Assembly: GCA_030323885.1 (NCBI GenBank)
Contig: CM059199.1
Span: 34,976,590 to 35,040,589 of the forward strand
Source: Branchipolynoe longqiensis
Taxonomy: Eukaryota > Annelida > Polychaeta > Phyllodocida > Polynoidae
Length of the DNA: 64,000 nucleotides
Direction of reading: 5' to 3'
Below are positions 20,820-31,615 of this stretch, one piece after another. Under the pieces are notes generated by a model that searched no databases, had not been told where the DNA came from, and saw only the letters and a program-made list of their open reading frames with translations. Made by a program: the position numbers and the translations under genes. Position 1 is the stretch's first letter. Every line of letters starts with the position of its first letter.

Positions 20820-21140
20820 TTGTTGTTTGTGGAGGTGTTACATCCTTACATCTAAGGTGATATCAGGACTGGTACAGACTTTCTGATGGTGCGCACTCAT
20901 GGCAACTTTATAGTGTCGCACCATTTGTAAACCATTCTGCCTGCACTGTGACCCAATTTCCCACTCAATCATAGTATCGTGATACTATGCTAACCAGTCC
21001 TTTCCCTATCCTAGTAATGCAAAGCACCAGGCTAGGTAGTGACAAATATCAATTTGGTATGTCATTGGTTTGATTCGGCTGGGATTCGAACTCCTTATCT
21101 CCCACAAGGGAAGCCTGTGCTCTATTCGATTCCGGCCCCA
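20820..21140 (-). mobile_element. SINE-A, full length
   Basis: On the minus strand: head with GGGGCCGGAATCGAATAGAG and GGAGTTCGAATCCCAGCCGA, body, tail TCACCTTAGATGTAAGGATG, then CACCTCCACAAACAACAAC. Confidence 0.8.
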
Positions 21141-21160
21141 CGTCCATTTAAAGGCAGGTT

Positions 21161-21221
21161 ACAGTTTACATGGTATGCAGGTATTGCAATACCTGCAATA
21201 CCTGCATACCATGTAAACTGT
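21161..21221. repeat. Perfect 28-bp inverted repeat, 5-nt loop
   Basis: Arm 21161-21188 (ACAGTTTACATGGTATGCAG then GTATTGCA) is the exact reverse complement of 21194-21221, with ATACC between. It lies just past the head of the SINE-A at 20820-21140. Confidence 0.95.
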
Positions 21222-21508
21222 AGGGAGTTTGATGCCCCTGCCCTGCAGAGTTGTAAACCACTGCCTTGTGGTACAGGTTCTTGACAGAACCGAAGGCTAA
21301 GGGAGCAAACCCTAAACAGAAAATGATGTCACAGTGGCAGCATTAAGGGTGGTTGATGTATCGAACTCCCAACATCTCCCGACCAGCCACTGCAGGGACA
21401 AATAGTTTTGCGCCTGTCTGGACATGTTCTTGCCGGTGTGAAACCTCTATTTGCTCCCCAAGAGAGTGCCACTGGTAACTTGCAAAAGCCAGCAGCACTT
21501 CAACACTT

Positions 21509-21860
21509 TTGCAGGCAGCTTTCATGAAATGTACAAATAAGGAAATACTCGAACGGATGGGGCTGCCCTCTATGGAAGATCTTTTGATCAAAAAGAATCT
21601 CCGGTGGACTGGACACCTCATGAGGATGTCATCAGAGAGGCTACCAAAGCAGATCCTCTATTCTCATCTGTCTTCTGGTCACAGAAAGAGAGGGCGCCCT
21701 CGTCTCCGGTTCAATCATACCATCAAGAGAAACCTGAAGCTGAGAGACATTAAGACCGACTCATGGACATCACTCTCACAGCAGAGAGCTAAATGGAGAG
21801 CGGCAGTCAAGTAATGAAAGTAGTCTTTGTCGCATCGTGACCGACAGCATGATGATGATG
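21509..21860 (+). pseudogene. LINE-E C-terminal coding end and tail
   Basis: The plus frame (21509-21814) reads RMGLPSMEDLLIKKNLRWTG, HLMRM, RLPKQILYSHL, RGRPRLRF, then W..L...R..WR. This is the standard C-terminus of a LINE reverse-transcriptase polyprotein. The tail after the stop contains CATCGTGACCGACAGCATGA and then GATGATGA. A second tail copy is at 30120-30235. The polymerase core is absent. Confidence 0.8.
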
Positions 21861-22013
21861 ACAGTTTGAATCTGGAAAAAGGGAAATGGTCAACGCAAAT
21901 TGATAGATTTAAAAATAAATGTGTATGCCTGATCTGACTTTGATTTAACCCTGCTTGATACTCACATTGCCAATTGAACACTCCACTATGGAACCTCTTT
22001 ATAGATCGTTATA

Positions 22014-22528
22014 CAGTACAACCCCATTAAACCAAGCTCGGTTAAACCAAACGATCGGTTAATCCGAAAAAATGTCGGCGGCCCGGCGAAATACTACCAT
22101 TTATCATATAAAAAAGTTGGTTAAACCAAAGTCAGTTAATCCAAACTATCAGTTAATCCAAACAAAATTGTCAGGCCTCAGGCCAGTTCCGGTATTGTTA
22201 CACCAAACTTTCATGTGGTTATAAGGTCATCTGAGACCCCATTGACTTTTTTATATGATAAATGGTAAATGGTAGTATTTTGCCAGGCCACCAAATAAAG
22301 TTTGGATTAACTGATCGTTTGGTTTAACCAAGCTTGGTTTAATGGGGTTATACTGTATATACATAAAAAAACAATAATCAAAGTGCCCACATACATTGTA
22401 TATTACATTCATAATGCACCGGCATTTTTGCAAAGCCAAGTCAAAGTTAAAGCCAAAGCTCGGTTAAACCAATGATCGGTAAATCCAAACAAATTTCTCG
22501 GGTCCCTTCAAGTTTGGTCTAACGAGGT
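22014..22528. mobile_element. pogo/Tc1-like composite MITE
   Basis: Same composite as 10550-11043 in the opposite orientation: CAGTACAACCCCATTAAACC, a palindromic unit ending GGGGTTATACTG at about 22355, the spacer TATATACATAAAAAAACAAT, then the half unit ending GGTCTAACGAGG. The right-hand TA is damaged. Confidence 0.8.
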
Positions 22529-22675
22529 AACTACGATAATCCTCAGACCCCGTGACAATTTAAATTAGATTATAAACCATGGGTTCTCAAAGGTCATCAC
22601 ACCGCGCTGACAGATCACCTTTACCTGGCTCCACATGCCGCCGACGTTTTATTTATTCCACGCTGCCCTCACCTT

Positions 22676-22985
22676 TGTTAGAGCGCAGGCATCGCATGCA
22701 GGAGACTGGGAGTTTAGTTCCTGGTCGAGTCAAGCCAATGACTTATAAAATTGATACTTGTCGCTTCCTAGCCTTGCACTTGGCATTAATAGGATAGGGA
22801 AAGGACTGGTTAGCTCAGTGTTCAGGATAATGTGACTGACTGGATTATCAGGTCATGGCGCCAGTGGCCTGATTTCCCAGTAGGACAGTACTATAAAGTC
22901 ACCATGTATGTGCACTGTCACAAGTCAGTACCCGTTTTGATATGACCTTAGCTGTTGCCATGATGTAAAACTCCAACAACCAACC
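22676..22985 (+). mobile_element. SINE-A, body and tail with partial head
   Basis: TAGAGCGCAGGCATCGCATG, GGGAGTTTAGTTCCTGGTCG, full body, tail GCTGTTGCCATGATGTAAAA and CCAACCAACCAACC. Confidence 0.85.
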
Positions 22986-23167
22986 AACCAACCCTTCGCT
23001 AACTCTGAAAGGGCACCAATCAATGGCTGCTGACAACTGCTCCACAGGGAGGGCAGTTATTTACCCTCCCATCCGCTAGAGGGTGCTGGTGGTGGGTTGG
23101 GGGGGGGGTAGTGACACTGATGAATCATGGTTGTTGTGCAGAAAAACATTGACCTTTTTGTTGTGGT

Positions 23168-23250
23168 AAATATTTTATTCATCTGAACACATATTTTGTC
23201 AGCACCGAGGCACTGGTCTTCCAGCCGTTGATGCAATCAGATTTTGTCTG
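23168..23250 (-). mobile_element. LINE-D 3' end fragment
   Basis: ATTTTATTCATCTGAACACA, TTTTGTCAGCACCGAGGCAC and TGGTCTTCCAGCC are the complement of the LINE-D 3' terminus. Confidence 0.7.
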
Positions 23251-23261
23251 TAACAAAAATA

Positions 23262-23992
23262 GCAATCGGCATTACGAGGATATGGCGAGAACCAGTTTCT
23301 TAAGTATCCGGATAATTTGACTGAGTGGGAAATTAGGTCGTGGTGGTGGCGGCCTGGTCTCCCAGTGGGGGCTAAACTTTTAAGTTGCTTTGAGGGCGCA
23401 CTGTCACAGGTCGGTCCCTGTCCTGTTGTTTTTTTGTTTTTTTTGTTCAAGTGTTTTTTATTCCTCTGAATAACATGTTGTCAGTGCTAATGCACTGGTC
23501 TTCCAGCCCTAATCACAATTGCCTTTACACAGTAAACAAATCTACAACAATATACAGATAGACAATTACAGGAAACTAAGTAAAACATCGGTACATGAAT
23601 AGGTAAAGAACAAGATAAGCGAAAAGAAACATATGCTATGTTAAACTAGTATGGTAGGCGTTAGTAGGGGGTGGGGCATAACTGATTATCTTTCTATTAG
23701 TAATATACTCTTTGAAAGGGTGATGGGGATGTAGGGTGGGCCTTTGTGACTGAACTTGTGTTCATGGTAATCTCAGGTGGGGCCTATTGAGTTAGTAAGT
23801 AGGTTAATATTGATTAATCATGTACCTCAGTAGGATCCAACTAGAATCATTTCCAGGCTCAATCCGTTGTAGGTGGGTTTTTCGGTCAAGTTGGCCGCTA
23901 CTGGTTGAATTTACAGTGTTTGTTTGTGGGGGGAAGCGGGGTGACAGGGACCTTAGATGTTTACAATGACGTAAAGTCCCAACAAACAAACA
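23262..23992 (+). mobile_element. SINE-A split by a LINE-D insertion
   Basis: The body (GGCATTACGAGGATATGGCG to GGTCGGTCCCTGTCCTG at 23430) resumes at about 23940 with GACAGGGACCTTAGATGTTT and the tail ACGTAAAGTCCCAACAAAC. The ~510 bp between is LINE-D. Confidence 0.7.
23431..23939 (-). mobile_element. LINE-D 3' UTR, ~500 bp
   Basis: Opens (plus strand) with a T-rich run, TTTTTTATTCCTCTGAATAA, then TGTCAGTGCTAATGCACTGG and TCTTCCAGCCC, the complement of the LINE-D terminus, and extends about 430 bp further than most copies. No coding remnant was recognised. Confidence 0.6.
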
Positions 23993-24934
23993 AAACCTCT
24001 CAGATATAATCTATCGTGCCTAGATGCTCCTACCTAAGTTATATAGATTATACTGGGACTAGTTCAGTAACACATGGCATTACCGGTGAGTGGTCAACTG
24101 CCACCCACTACCGCCACGTTTGGCTGGATTTTTAACTATATAATAATTATTTAATATATATATTTCATTTTAGTTTGTAGCTTCGAGGCAATGCATTACC
24201 TAGGGAAAGAGGAAGAAGTATCGGTGTAAATAAATTATGCATGTTAACGTAACATGGCTAATTCGTGGGGCGGAGGAAAGGAGCAGCCCAAATGACCTGA
24301 GCCGACCACACCCGCCTCCAGGGGAAAGAACACCCATACCCACCGGCATTGGTGGCGCCACCTAGCGTTAAAGGTGGAACCCCCTCACCCGGTTACAGGA
24401 GGACCCAGACCCAACCTCCCGCCAAAAACCACACGTGACCAGGTTTGAATGCAAACTGCCTCCACGGCCACACACCTCCTCCAGGTACCGACCGGACAAC
24501 TCCACCACCTAACTTCACCCACCCACCCACACCTAAAAAAATGAACAATAACGGGAAGGGTTAAGGGCTCGAATCCAGCCCAAATACCATCACTGGGATC
24601 GACAGCCCCAGGGACGAATGAACCATCCACACGGACTAGCACCGTCCTCTAACTATCTGTAATCAAATCTGTAAATGACCTGATGATTAAAAATAAAACC
24701 ACTGTATGGTACTCCTGTGTCCGCCTTTAGTGAATTACCATATTCAGACAATCGAAGGAACTGCTCGCCATTTCTTCAGTGACCCAATATCTTCATGGTT
24801 TGGTTTGGTTGATACTTGTTGTTGAGTGGTCATGCATAGATGACATTGTTTAAAACAGTTTGTGCATTGTGTGTCCATTTAAGAAGAAATACATTGATTG
24901 ATTCATCGGGATCAATCAGTATTCACCACTCCAT
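23993..24934. other. Unassigned sequence with a C-rich block
   Basis: The C-rich block 24295-24625 (GGTGGCGCCACCTAGCG, CACCCACCCACCCACACC) differs in composition from its surroundings and may be part of an unrecognised element. No gene is supported. Confidence 0.35.
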
Positions 24935-25352
24935 TGCTCCTCAGTCCCCACTGACACTCAAACACATTTTACTAAGTTGCGTTGATTTGTTGGCCCTGCG
25001 CCAATGGTTCTACACTGCAGACAGTATGCATGACCTTTTTACTAAGGTCAAACAGGAAAACATTTTAGTCTTTTTGAGGGCAGCTGGACTGTACCACCTC
25101 ATATAGTTTACTAAATAGATTCTATCAATTATTAATGAAACTTTTCTTTTTCTATGGGAATTTGTTTCCCTTGACCACAAATATATGATTGTGAGCTTTC
25201 TAATTTAATTAGTGTCTATTGGCACATAATTGATTGTCTGCTTTTACATGTAAAAGCGATGGTTTGAACAAAAAACAAACATCTCTCGCCGTGAATATGG
25301 CCTATGCTGCCGACACGGCGTAAAGCAACCACCAATCAATCAATCAATCAAT
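24935..25352 (+). mobile_element. LINE-I 3' end
   Basis: Near-identical over its length to the complement of 27677-28080: CAGTCCCCACTGACACTC, GCAGACAGTATGCATGACC, CTGTACCACCTCATATAG stop region, the palindrome GCTTTTACATGTAAAAGC at 25240-25257, then GGCGTAAAGCAACCACCAAT and (CAAT)n. 5'-truncated. Confidence 0.9.
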
Positions 25353-25446
25353 CCTTGCCCCATCCTAGTAATGCCGAGCACCAGGATAGGTAGTGAGCGA
25401 CAGGCTTCAATTTTTAAGTCATCGGTTTAACTCGACCAGTGTTTGA
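25353..25446 (-). mobile_element. SINE-A fragment
   Basis: CCTTGCCCCATCCTAGTAAT, GCCGAGCACCAGGATAGG and TTAAGTCATCGGTTTAACTC match the complement of the SINE-A body start. Confidence 0.7.
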
Positions 25447-26323
25447 ACCTCCGTCACACCACACTCGGATTGCATCTACTTGTGACCACTTGCGACCATT
25501 GTGGTTGTAAGGGTTTTAGTGCAACACCTCAATCAATCAATCAATAGGATACAGCTATAATAGGCCTTGGACCTGTTAGCCGCTCTTAATTAATAGAAAT
25601 GGAGACAGTTCTTCAGATGTGGTCGATCGTAGCAACTGTCACTGGCTCCAAGATATATGTAATGCTTGACCAGTATGCATCCAGTCGGGACTTGAAACAG
25701 TTCACCGACTCTGCTGCTACGACACTCTCTGGCAGGTCATTCCACAGGTCAACCAAAGCCGAAAAAGTTGTGTCGCAGGTCCAGTCTGGAGTACCGCTTC
25801 CTCAGCTTCAGGGAGTGCCCTCTGGTCCTGGTGTTGGAGTCTCTGATAAGGGGGCCGCCTGTCTTGTAGATACCATGGAGATATTTGAATACTTCAATCA
25901 TATCCCCCCGGGCCCGTCTGTAGTACATGCTTGGGATCTTCAAATGACGCATACGTTGTTCATAGGGTATTGCATCGAATCCATGTACAAGCTTCGTTGC
26001 CCTTCTTTGGATCCTCTCAATTGACTCAGCATCCTTCCTGTAGAGTGGTGACCACACAACATTTCCATATTCCAAAAGTGGATGTGCAAGGGATGTGTAC
26101 AGTCTGCGTACAACATCCTCGTCTAGGTATGTGTACGATCTTCGAATGATAGCCTGCAACTGTCTTGCGACCAAAATGAAGAATAGTGATCGACAATCAG
26201 TGAAGACCAAATCGAGACCTTTTTACAACCACTTGCGATCATCTGCGACCACCCGCGACCATCTGAAACCACCCAGGGCTTTTTTTATTATTGCAAGTGA
26301 TTGCAAGCCTAGTGTGACTGCAG
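25447..26323. mobile_element. GTCACAC-ended element interrupted by a LINE fragment
   Basis: Left end GTCACACCACACTCGGATTG; right end, on the complement, GTCACACTAGGCTTGCAATC. Near both ends a GCGACCA-type word is repeated (CACTTGCGACCATTG; GCGATCATCTGCGACCACCC). Between them lies a LINE reverse-transcriptase fragment. The pairing of ends is plausible but imperfect. Confidence 0.45.
25590..26218 (-). pseudogene. LINE reverse transcriptase C-terminal fragment (jockey/CR1-like)
   Basis: The minus strand reads RRLYTSLAHPLLEYGNVVWS, SIERIQRRATKLVHGF, RMRHLKIPSMYYRRARGDMI and FKYLHGIYK, the well-known segment after the LINE polymerase palm. The frame breaks at about 25755; one base over, the family-typical DLWNDLPESVV and FKSRLD follow, so a single-base slip separates two good pieces. 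The catalytic YxDD core is missing. Confidence 0.85.
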
Positions 26324-26529
26324 TGTTAAGCATATAAACAAATACAACAATAAAACCCACGATGAGAAAATTAGTTGACAACCATCTCTTCACTACCCAA
26401 CACTCAATCATCATATATACATATACCATGTAGACAACCCACGGAAACTGGTTTTTGTAAGGGCTGGTACTGCTGCTTGTTGCTACCAACATTTCCGGTA
26501 CTGGGTGGGGTAAGTAAAGGATTGCGGTG
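26324..26529. other. Unassigned sequence
   Basis: Nothing recognised. Confidence 0.4.
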
Positions 26530-26835
26530 TTTTTTTTTTGGGGGGGGGGGGTTTCTTAAAGATTTGTACTGCCTACCATGGATAAGTCTGAATAGACTTG
26601 TTTTCACCACTAGACAGTTTGTCAATAGAAAGCCCAAGCCTACACTTTTACCAACCCAACACCACATAGACATGGTATGAGAGCAATTGGCCTTTGATGA
26701 TGCTGTAAGTTATACACATCAGTGGAAATCCAAATTGGCAGATGTGGGGGGCACAGGGAATCGAACCACCGACCTGCAGATTAGGAGTCTGACCTAGAAA
26801 AAAGTCAGACACTCTAACCACTCTGCCAGAGAGAA
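26530..26835 (-). mobile_element. SINE-B, full length
   Basis: The complement of the SINE-B layout: T-run with a run of G at 26530-26552 (tail), GACTTGTTTTCACC, CACATAGACATGGTATGAG, then head GGGAATCGAACCACC and CACTCTAACCACTC. About 14 bp of the body (GGGTCGGT part) is deleted. Confidence 0.8.
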
Positions 26836-26844
26836 CACCAGGAT

Positions 26845-27315
26845 TGGTTGGTTCATGTAAGATAAAGCAATTGAGCGGGACGACATATCATTGCGCTGGC
26901 CTGGTATTCTAGTACGGCAGGACTAGAAAGTCACCATTGGTACACATTATCCCAAGTAGGTTACCTTTTCTCTTAAAATATCTCAAATGTTTCTAGGATG
27001 AAAAGCCCAAATCATTCACTCACTCGCTCCTACTGCAGCCTCTTCAAAGTTGCCCTCAAACGAATGCCTTATACAATTTATACTTCTCACTTCCTAGCCA
27101 GGTGGTTGGAATTATTAGGATAGGGCAATGACTGGTTAACTCAGTGTCAGGATAATGTGACTGAGTGGAATATTGGCTCCTGGTGATGGTGGCCTGATTT
27201 CCGAGTGGGGCAGCACTATAAAGAAGCCATGAGTGTGCGCACTGTCACAAATCGGTACCCGTCCTAATATGACCTCAGATGTTGCCAGGACGTAAATCTC
27301 CAACAATCAACCAAC
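26845..27315 (+). mobile_element. Two SINE-A copies, one decayed
   Basis: 26845-27010 is a very diverged body and tail. 27068-27315 is a better copy from TATACTTCTCACTTCCTAGC to GTTGCCAGGACGTAAATCTC, lacking the tRNA head. Confidence 0.7.
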
Positions 27316-27662
27316 TGATGCAGCATCATTCCTCTGCCCACAACCTGATGCCAACAAACCAAGTTATCTACCTTACAAATTATTTGACCAATAACTTCAG
27401 AAAATGCATATTAGTCTGGTAGCATTGCTATAAACATAGACTCTAATAAAGACTGTACTAGACTATTAAATGACTGAAATGTACAATCCTTCAAGCATAG
27501 TTTATCCCATCATTACTAACAACCTACTTACTCAAACTACTTCATGTAGTCAAAAACACCCCCAGGTATTAACCTTTTTAAGCATAAACCTACAAGCTAA
27601 CCACACTCCATCTAACAGAATAAACAAACCATTCTACTAACACTCCATCTCAAAATCGCATC
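27316..27662. other. Unassigned AT-rich sequence
   Basis: Nothing recognised. It is the left flank of the LINE-I insertion. Confidence 0.5.
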
Positions 27663-27676
27663 TCCAACAACATGAT

Positions 27677-28542
27677 TGATTGATTGGTGGTTGCTTTACG
27701 CTGTGTCGGCAGCACAGGCCATATTCACGGCGAGAAATGTTTGTTTTTTGTTCAAACCATCGCTTTTACATGTAAAAGCAGACAATCAATTATGTGCCAA
27801 TAGACACTCATTAAATTAGAAAGCTCACAATCATATATTTGTGGTCAAGGGAAACAAATTCCCATAGAAAAAGAAAAGTTTTATTAATAATTGATAGAAT
27901 CCATTTAGTAAACTATATAAGGTGGTACAGTCCAGCTGCCCTCAAAAAGGCTAAAATGTTTTCCTGTTTTACCTTAGTAAAAAGGTCATGCATACTGTCT
28001 GCAGTGTAGAACCGTTGGCGCAGGGCCAAAAAATCAACGCAACTTAGTAAAATGTCTTTGAGTGTCAGTGGGGACTGACACCCAATACATTCAGGGGGAG
28101 GTTCCCCCTTGAGCAGAAAAGCATGTGTAAGCCACGAGTGGCCAATACGGCAGCGGCCAAGGACCACTTGGTCCCGCCGACCTCCCGCATGAGTCTGTGG
28201 TGGCTTTCCCACAGATGGTTCAATTCCTTTAAGTTTATTAATGTTTTCATCCCACTCATGTTGCCATTTGGATTTTATGTGGGTGGCTATTAGTGGTTTC
28301 AGATCAGAGTGAGGGATCAGACACGGTTCAAGATCACAGTTCAGGGCCTTCTTCGCAGCCCGATCAGCTCGTTCATTTCCTTGTATGCCGGCATGGCCAG
28401 GCACCCAGCACAGGTGGATATCATACCCATCCGTTGTCAGTTGGTTCATTTTATAAATGACCGTTGCTAGAATAGGGTGATTCGTTTTCAGTCCAGCAAC
28501 AGCCAGGAGGCAAGAGAACGAATCACTGTATATAACATGATA
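27677..28542 (-). mobile_element. LINE-I, 866-bp 5'-truncated insertion with TSD
   Basis: The element is bracketed by a perfect 14-bp direct repeat TCCAACAACATGAT at 27663-27676 and 28543-28556, a textbook target-site duplication. On the minus strand it runs from within the RNase H domain to a stop near 27913, a ~230-bp 3' UTR with the palindrome GCTTTTACATGTAAAAGC (27762-27779), and the tail (CAAT)n. Truncation and variable-length duplication are what target-primed reverse transcription produces. Confidence 0.92.
27913..28542 (-). pseudogene. LINE-I RNase H domain and C-terminus
   Basis: The frame is open from the truncation point to the stop. It starts just before the RNase H aspartate in IYSDSFSCLLAV, continues with the third motif CWVPGHAGIQGNERADRAAK (His and Asp of the active site), a linker, then CRIGHSWLTHAFLLKGEPPP, ECIGC and KDILLSCVDF, a C-terminal Cys/His segment frequent in I/jockey-group LINEs. 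The first D and E of RNase H and all of the reverse transcriptase are missing, so it is inactive. Codons upstream of 28542 belong to flanking DNA. An RNase H places this LINE in the I-like group. Confidence 0.9.
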
Positions 28543-28556
28543 TCCAACAACATGAT

Positions 28557-28828
28557 AATTATGCAATTCACCACACAGTCCACATACAAACCTGTGAAGG
28601 GAAACTATGCACCTAACCACTCCGTAATGTAATGGTCTAAACAATACACATGTATGTATCTAAGTATGTATGAATACAACATATAACTACTATCTTATAG
28701 GTCAATTGTCAAACTATACCATATGTAAGTCTTGGAATAATTAATATTGTTATTTTAGTTGACTTGAGCTAGCTCCTGATGACAATATCAGACTACATAT
28801 ACATATATTGTAAATAACTGTAATGTCA
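28557..28828. other. Unassigned AT-rich sequence
   Basis: Right flank of the LINE-I insertion. Nothing recognised. Confidence 0.5.
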
Positions 28829-28829
28829 C

Positions 28830-28865
<36 letters not shown>

Positions 28866-29010
28866 CATTTATATAGCGCCCGATCCAGCAAGCCGTTCTC
28901 AGGTGCTTTACATAACAAACAAATATACAAGAAAATAAATGTCACCTAGTTAAAAGCAGATTTAAACAAATGTGTCTGAAGACCTTTTTTAAAAGCACCA
29001 ACAGATTTAC
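28829..29010 (+). repeat. (AAT)n plus TTTATATAGCGC repeat
   Basis: (AAT)n at 28829-28863 leads into AAACATTTATATAGCGCCCG and TTCTCAGGTGCTTTACATAA, a combination widely dispersed in marine invertebrate genomes. Only one copy is here. Confidence 0.7.
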
Positions 29011-29028
29011 AATCAGTGATATATGTTT

Positions 29029-29092
29029 GGAAGACCAGTGCCATGGCGCTGACAAAATACTGTATTCAATGAATAAACTATATTTACAACCC
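29029..29092 (+). mobile_element. LINE-D 3' end fragment
   Basis: GGAAGACCAGTGCCATGGCG, CTGACAAAATACTGTATTCA, ATGAATAAACTATATTTAC is the terminal block of LINE-D in sense orientation. Confidence 0.65.
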
Positions 29093-29514
29093 ATTTCCTG
29101 TAGACACTCACCTGTACAACTGCCTGTGCACTGCATCCGCACCCATGCATCAACCCACCTTCCCACAACAGCCACCCTCTCCCTCACGATGCTGCAGGTC
29201 TATTTTTAGCTCATGTCCTTGAACTACTGCGTGGTATTTACGTTGCATACCATCCACACCCTCTCCCCACCACCCGCCCATACATCTGCTAAGATCGCTG
29301 CTACAAAACATTTGAGAAAAATGGAACTGGTTCATTCCATTTAGAGTCAAATCCCGAAAGAAAATAGCATTCCTCAAAATTGCAGGTGCATATTTGGATT
29401 AGTCTAGGAAGAGTTTAATTTGAAAATTGTGTAGATATCAATGCTGGTAATCCTGGAAATTAAAGTGCATGATATCCACATCTGGAGCTCTTGTACAAAT
29501 GTGTTGTTCTCACT
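29093..29514. other. Unassigned sequence
   Basis: Nothing recognised. Confidence 0.5.
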
Positions 29515-29705
29515 AATGTCGTGGGGGTGATGAAAATGGGAAATATTGTGCCTAGAGCGGGACTCGAACCCACATCTCTTTGCATTCCGGGCCAGTGTGC
29601 TAACCATTACACCACCTAGGCTCCCTGATATCAACACACTACCCACGCCTACCTGTCTATGCGGCTCCTTGCCTGGGAGGTCAGTGCAGACCACTACACT
29701 AATAA
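29515..29705 (-). mobile_element. SINE-C
   Basis: On the minus strand: leader GGAGCCGCATAGACAGGTAG, GGGAGCCTAGGTGGTGTAAT, GGTTAGCACACTGGCCCGG, GTGGGTTCGAGTCCCGCTCT, GCACAATATTTCCC. Better preserved than the copy at 9105. Confidence 0.8.
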
Positions 29706-30119
29706 AGTAATAATGTTACTTAATGCTATTAACATACAGAAGATCAATAATGGATTATTTTCAACTAAGGCTGATTAAAACAGTCCATGAAAGAAATCAG
29801 TAAATAATGCGATCATGCATTGTGCAGAAGAAATTAAATGTGAATGTCATTGTGCGTGTAAGAGTATAGAGTTGATGAACTCTAGTGGAATTCAGCTGCT
29901 AACATGATACAATGTTATATTGTGTTGAACAGTGTAATCTACACATGCTTCCGCAAAAACCTGTAGAAACCTAACCATAAAGTAAAAAACATTTGAAACC
30001 CACTCTGAAGAAAGGATGGACAGTTCCTTTGATGACCTGAATATGTCAACTGGTTGATGTTGATACTACTTCCTGTCTCCCTGGGTGATGAATAACCTCG
30101 AGATTACAGACTGAGGTGA
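29706..30119. other. Unassigned AT-rich sequence
   Basis: Nothing recognised. Confidence 0.5.
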
Positions 30120-30235
30120 GGTCATCATCATCATGCTGTCGGTCGTGATGTGACAAAGACTGCTTTCATTACTTGACTGCCGCTCTCCATTTAGCTCTCT
30201 GCTGTGAGAGTTGCATCCATGAGTCAGTCGGTGAG
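30120..30235 (-). mobile_element. LINE-E 3' tail
   Basis: The complement of the last ~110 bp of the copy at 21509-21860, from the CTGCTGTGAGAG-like R..WR codons to CGACAGCATGATGATGATGA. Truncated. Confidence 0.8.
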
Positions 30236-30257
30236 CTCGAGCAGTGCGGTATATGGA

Positions 30258-30617
30258 CAAATATATTTATATTTATATATATATATATATATGGACAGAT
30301 ATATTTATATATATTTGAATAACATTATTCTCTATGCATAATATTATGTTCTATGATTCATAGTTTGATATCAATTCATGATAGGCATGTCCTATAACTT
30401 GAACTGTAACAAGCCCACACACACATATATATAACTGATTTATTATATGAGTCAGAATCAACAGAAGTTCTGCTAGTCTGGTTCCAAAAAGTAGATATAT
30501 ATAATCATCCCAGGAGTGGCTTCGAATGATGGCTACATGAGTTGGGTCTTGGAGGATTTCAATCAATGTATTTCCCCTCTGAGGGTTTATACTCGTATAA
30601 TTCTTTATACATCACAT

Positions 30618-30652
<35 letters not shown>
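30258..30652. repeat. TA-rich microsatellites
   Basis: (TA)n runs at about 30265-30291 and 30620-30651, with two ATATGGACARATATATTTAT-type phrases near 30251 and 30290. Sequence between is not recognised. Confidence 0.75.
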
Positions 30653-30654
<2 letters not shown>

Positions 30655-31324
30655 CTATATAAGTCATTATGTGAAAATAAATAAAGAATATGTTCTGGTG
30701 CTCCTTCTGGGCACCTTCTCGGTTCCCAACACCCCTTATTCTCAGCAGGCCCCCCCCTGTAACCAGGCACTCTCTGCTTCCCCTTTCCTGGGAACCGATG
30801 CCAATGGTCTCCCTGCTTCACTTCAAATCTTTCTTGTGTGGCCTGTTAGGATGTTGGTGGTGGTACGGGAAATCGACTCTGGGCGGCACCAGTGATCTAG
30901 ATAAGCCAAACAGGCGATGTGCGAAATTGTAATTCATACAATACATGTGAGTTCCACTGTTTTCCATATTCACATAATGAATTATATAACACATATTACA
31001 CACATATGCATAGATAGATCTACACAAGCAGTTCAGAGCGAATGTAGCGTGGTAGCCCATGGAGGCAAGGCGGGGAAACCAGCAGCAAAGGCCGGGAAGA
31101 GTTCCCCCCCCACTCTCCCGCAGTGTGTGTGGGTGGGGGGTGAGGGGGGGGGGGGTAGAGTTATAAGAGTTAGTATGACTTCCGGATTATTACACGCGAT
31201 AGGTGCTTATCACCAGCAATATAGCATGCTTTCCTGGTTCAAATGTCCGTCTCCATGCGCTACTCATACCATCGGTGTTGACACTGTATTTGAAGAGCAT
31301 ATCGGTACACCGAGCATTGGCTTC
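30653..31324. other. Unassigned sequence with poly-C/G runs
   Basis: A G-rich run lies at 31133-31155 and a C-run near 31107. No gene is supported. Confidence 0.5.
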
Positions 31325-31615
31325 CCATGATGAAGGTCGGGGGTTCGAAACCACGCCAAGTTAAACCAATGACTTACCAAATCCATATATGTCGTTATCT
31401 AGCATGGCGCTCAGCATCATTAGGAATGGGCAAGGACTGGTTAGCTCAGTATCATGATAATATGACTGAGTGGGGATATTAGGTCAAGGTGCTGGCTGCC
31501 TGGTCTCCCAGTGGGGCAGCAGTATAAAACCATAATGAGTGCACACTGTCACAAGTCGGTACCCATCCTGATGGGACCTTAGGCTTTGCTAGTACGTAAA
31601 ACCCCAACAAAACAA
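31325..31615 (+). mobile_element. SINE-A, lacking the first half of the head
   Basis: GAAGGTCGGGGGTTCGAAAC (box B), CAAGTTAAACCAATGACTTA, body with GGGGCAGCAGTATAAAACCA, tail AGTACGTAAAACCCCAACAA. Confidence 0.85.

Noticed and set aside
28557..28644. N-terminal extension of the RNase H frame past 28542
   Set aside because: It lies outside the target-site duplication, so these codons are flanking DNA read through by chance.
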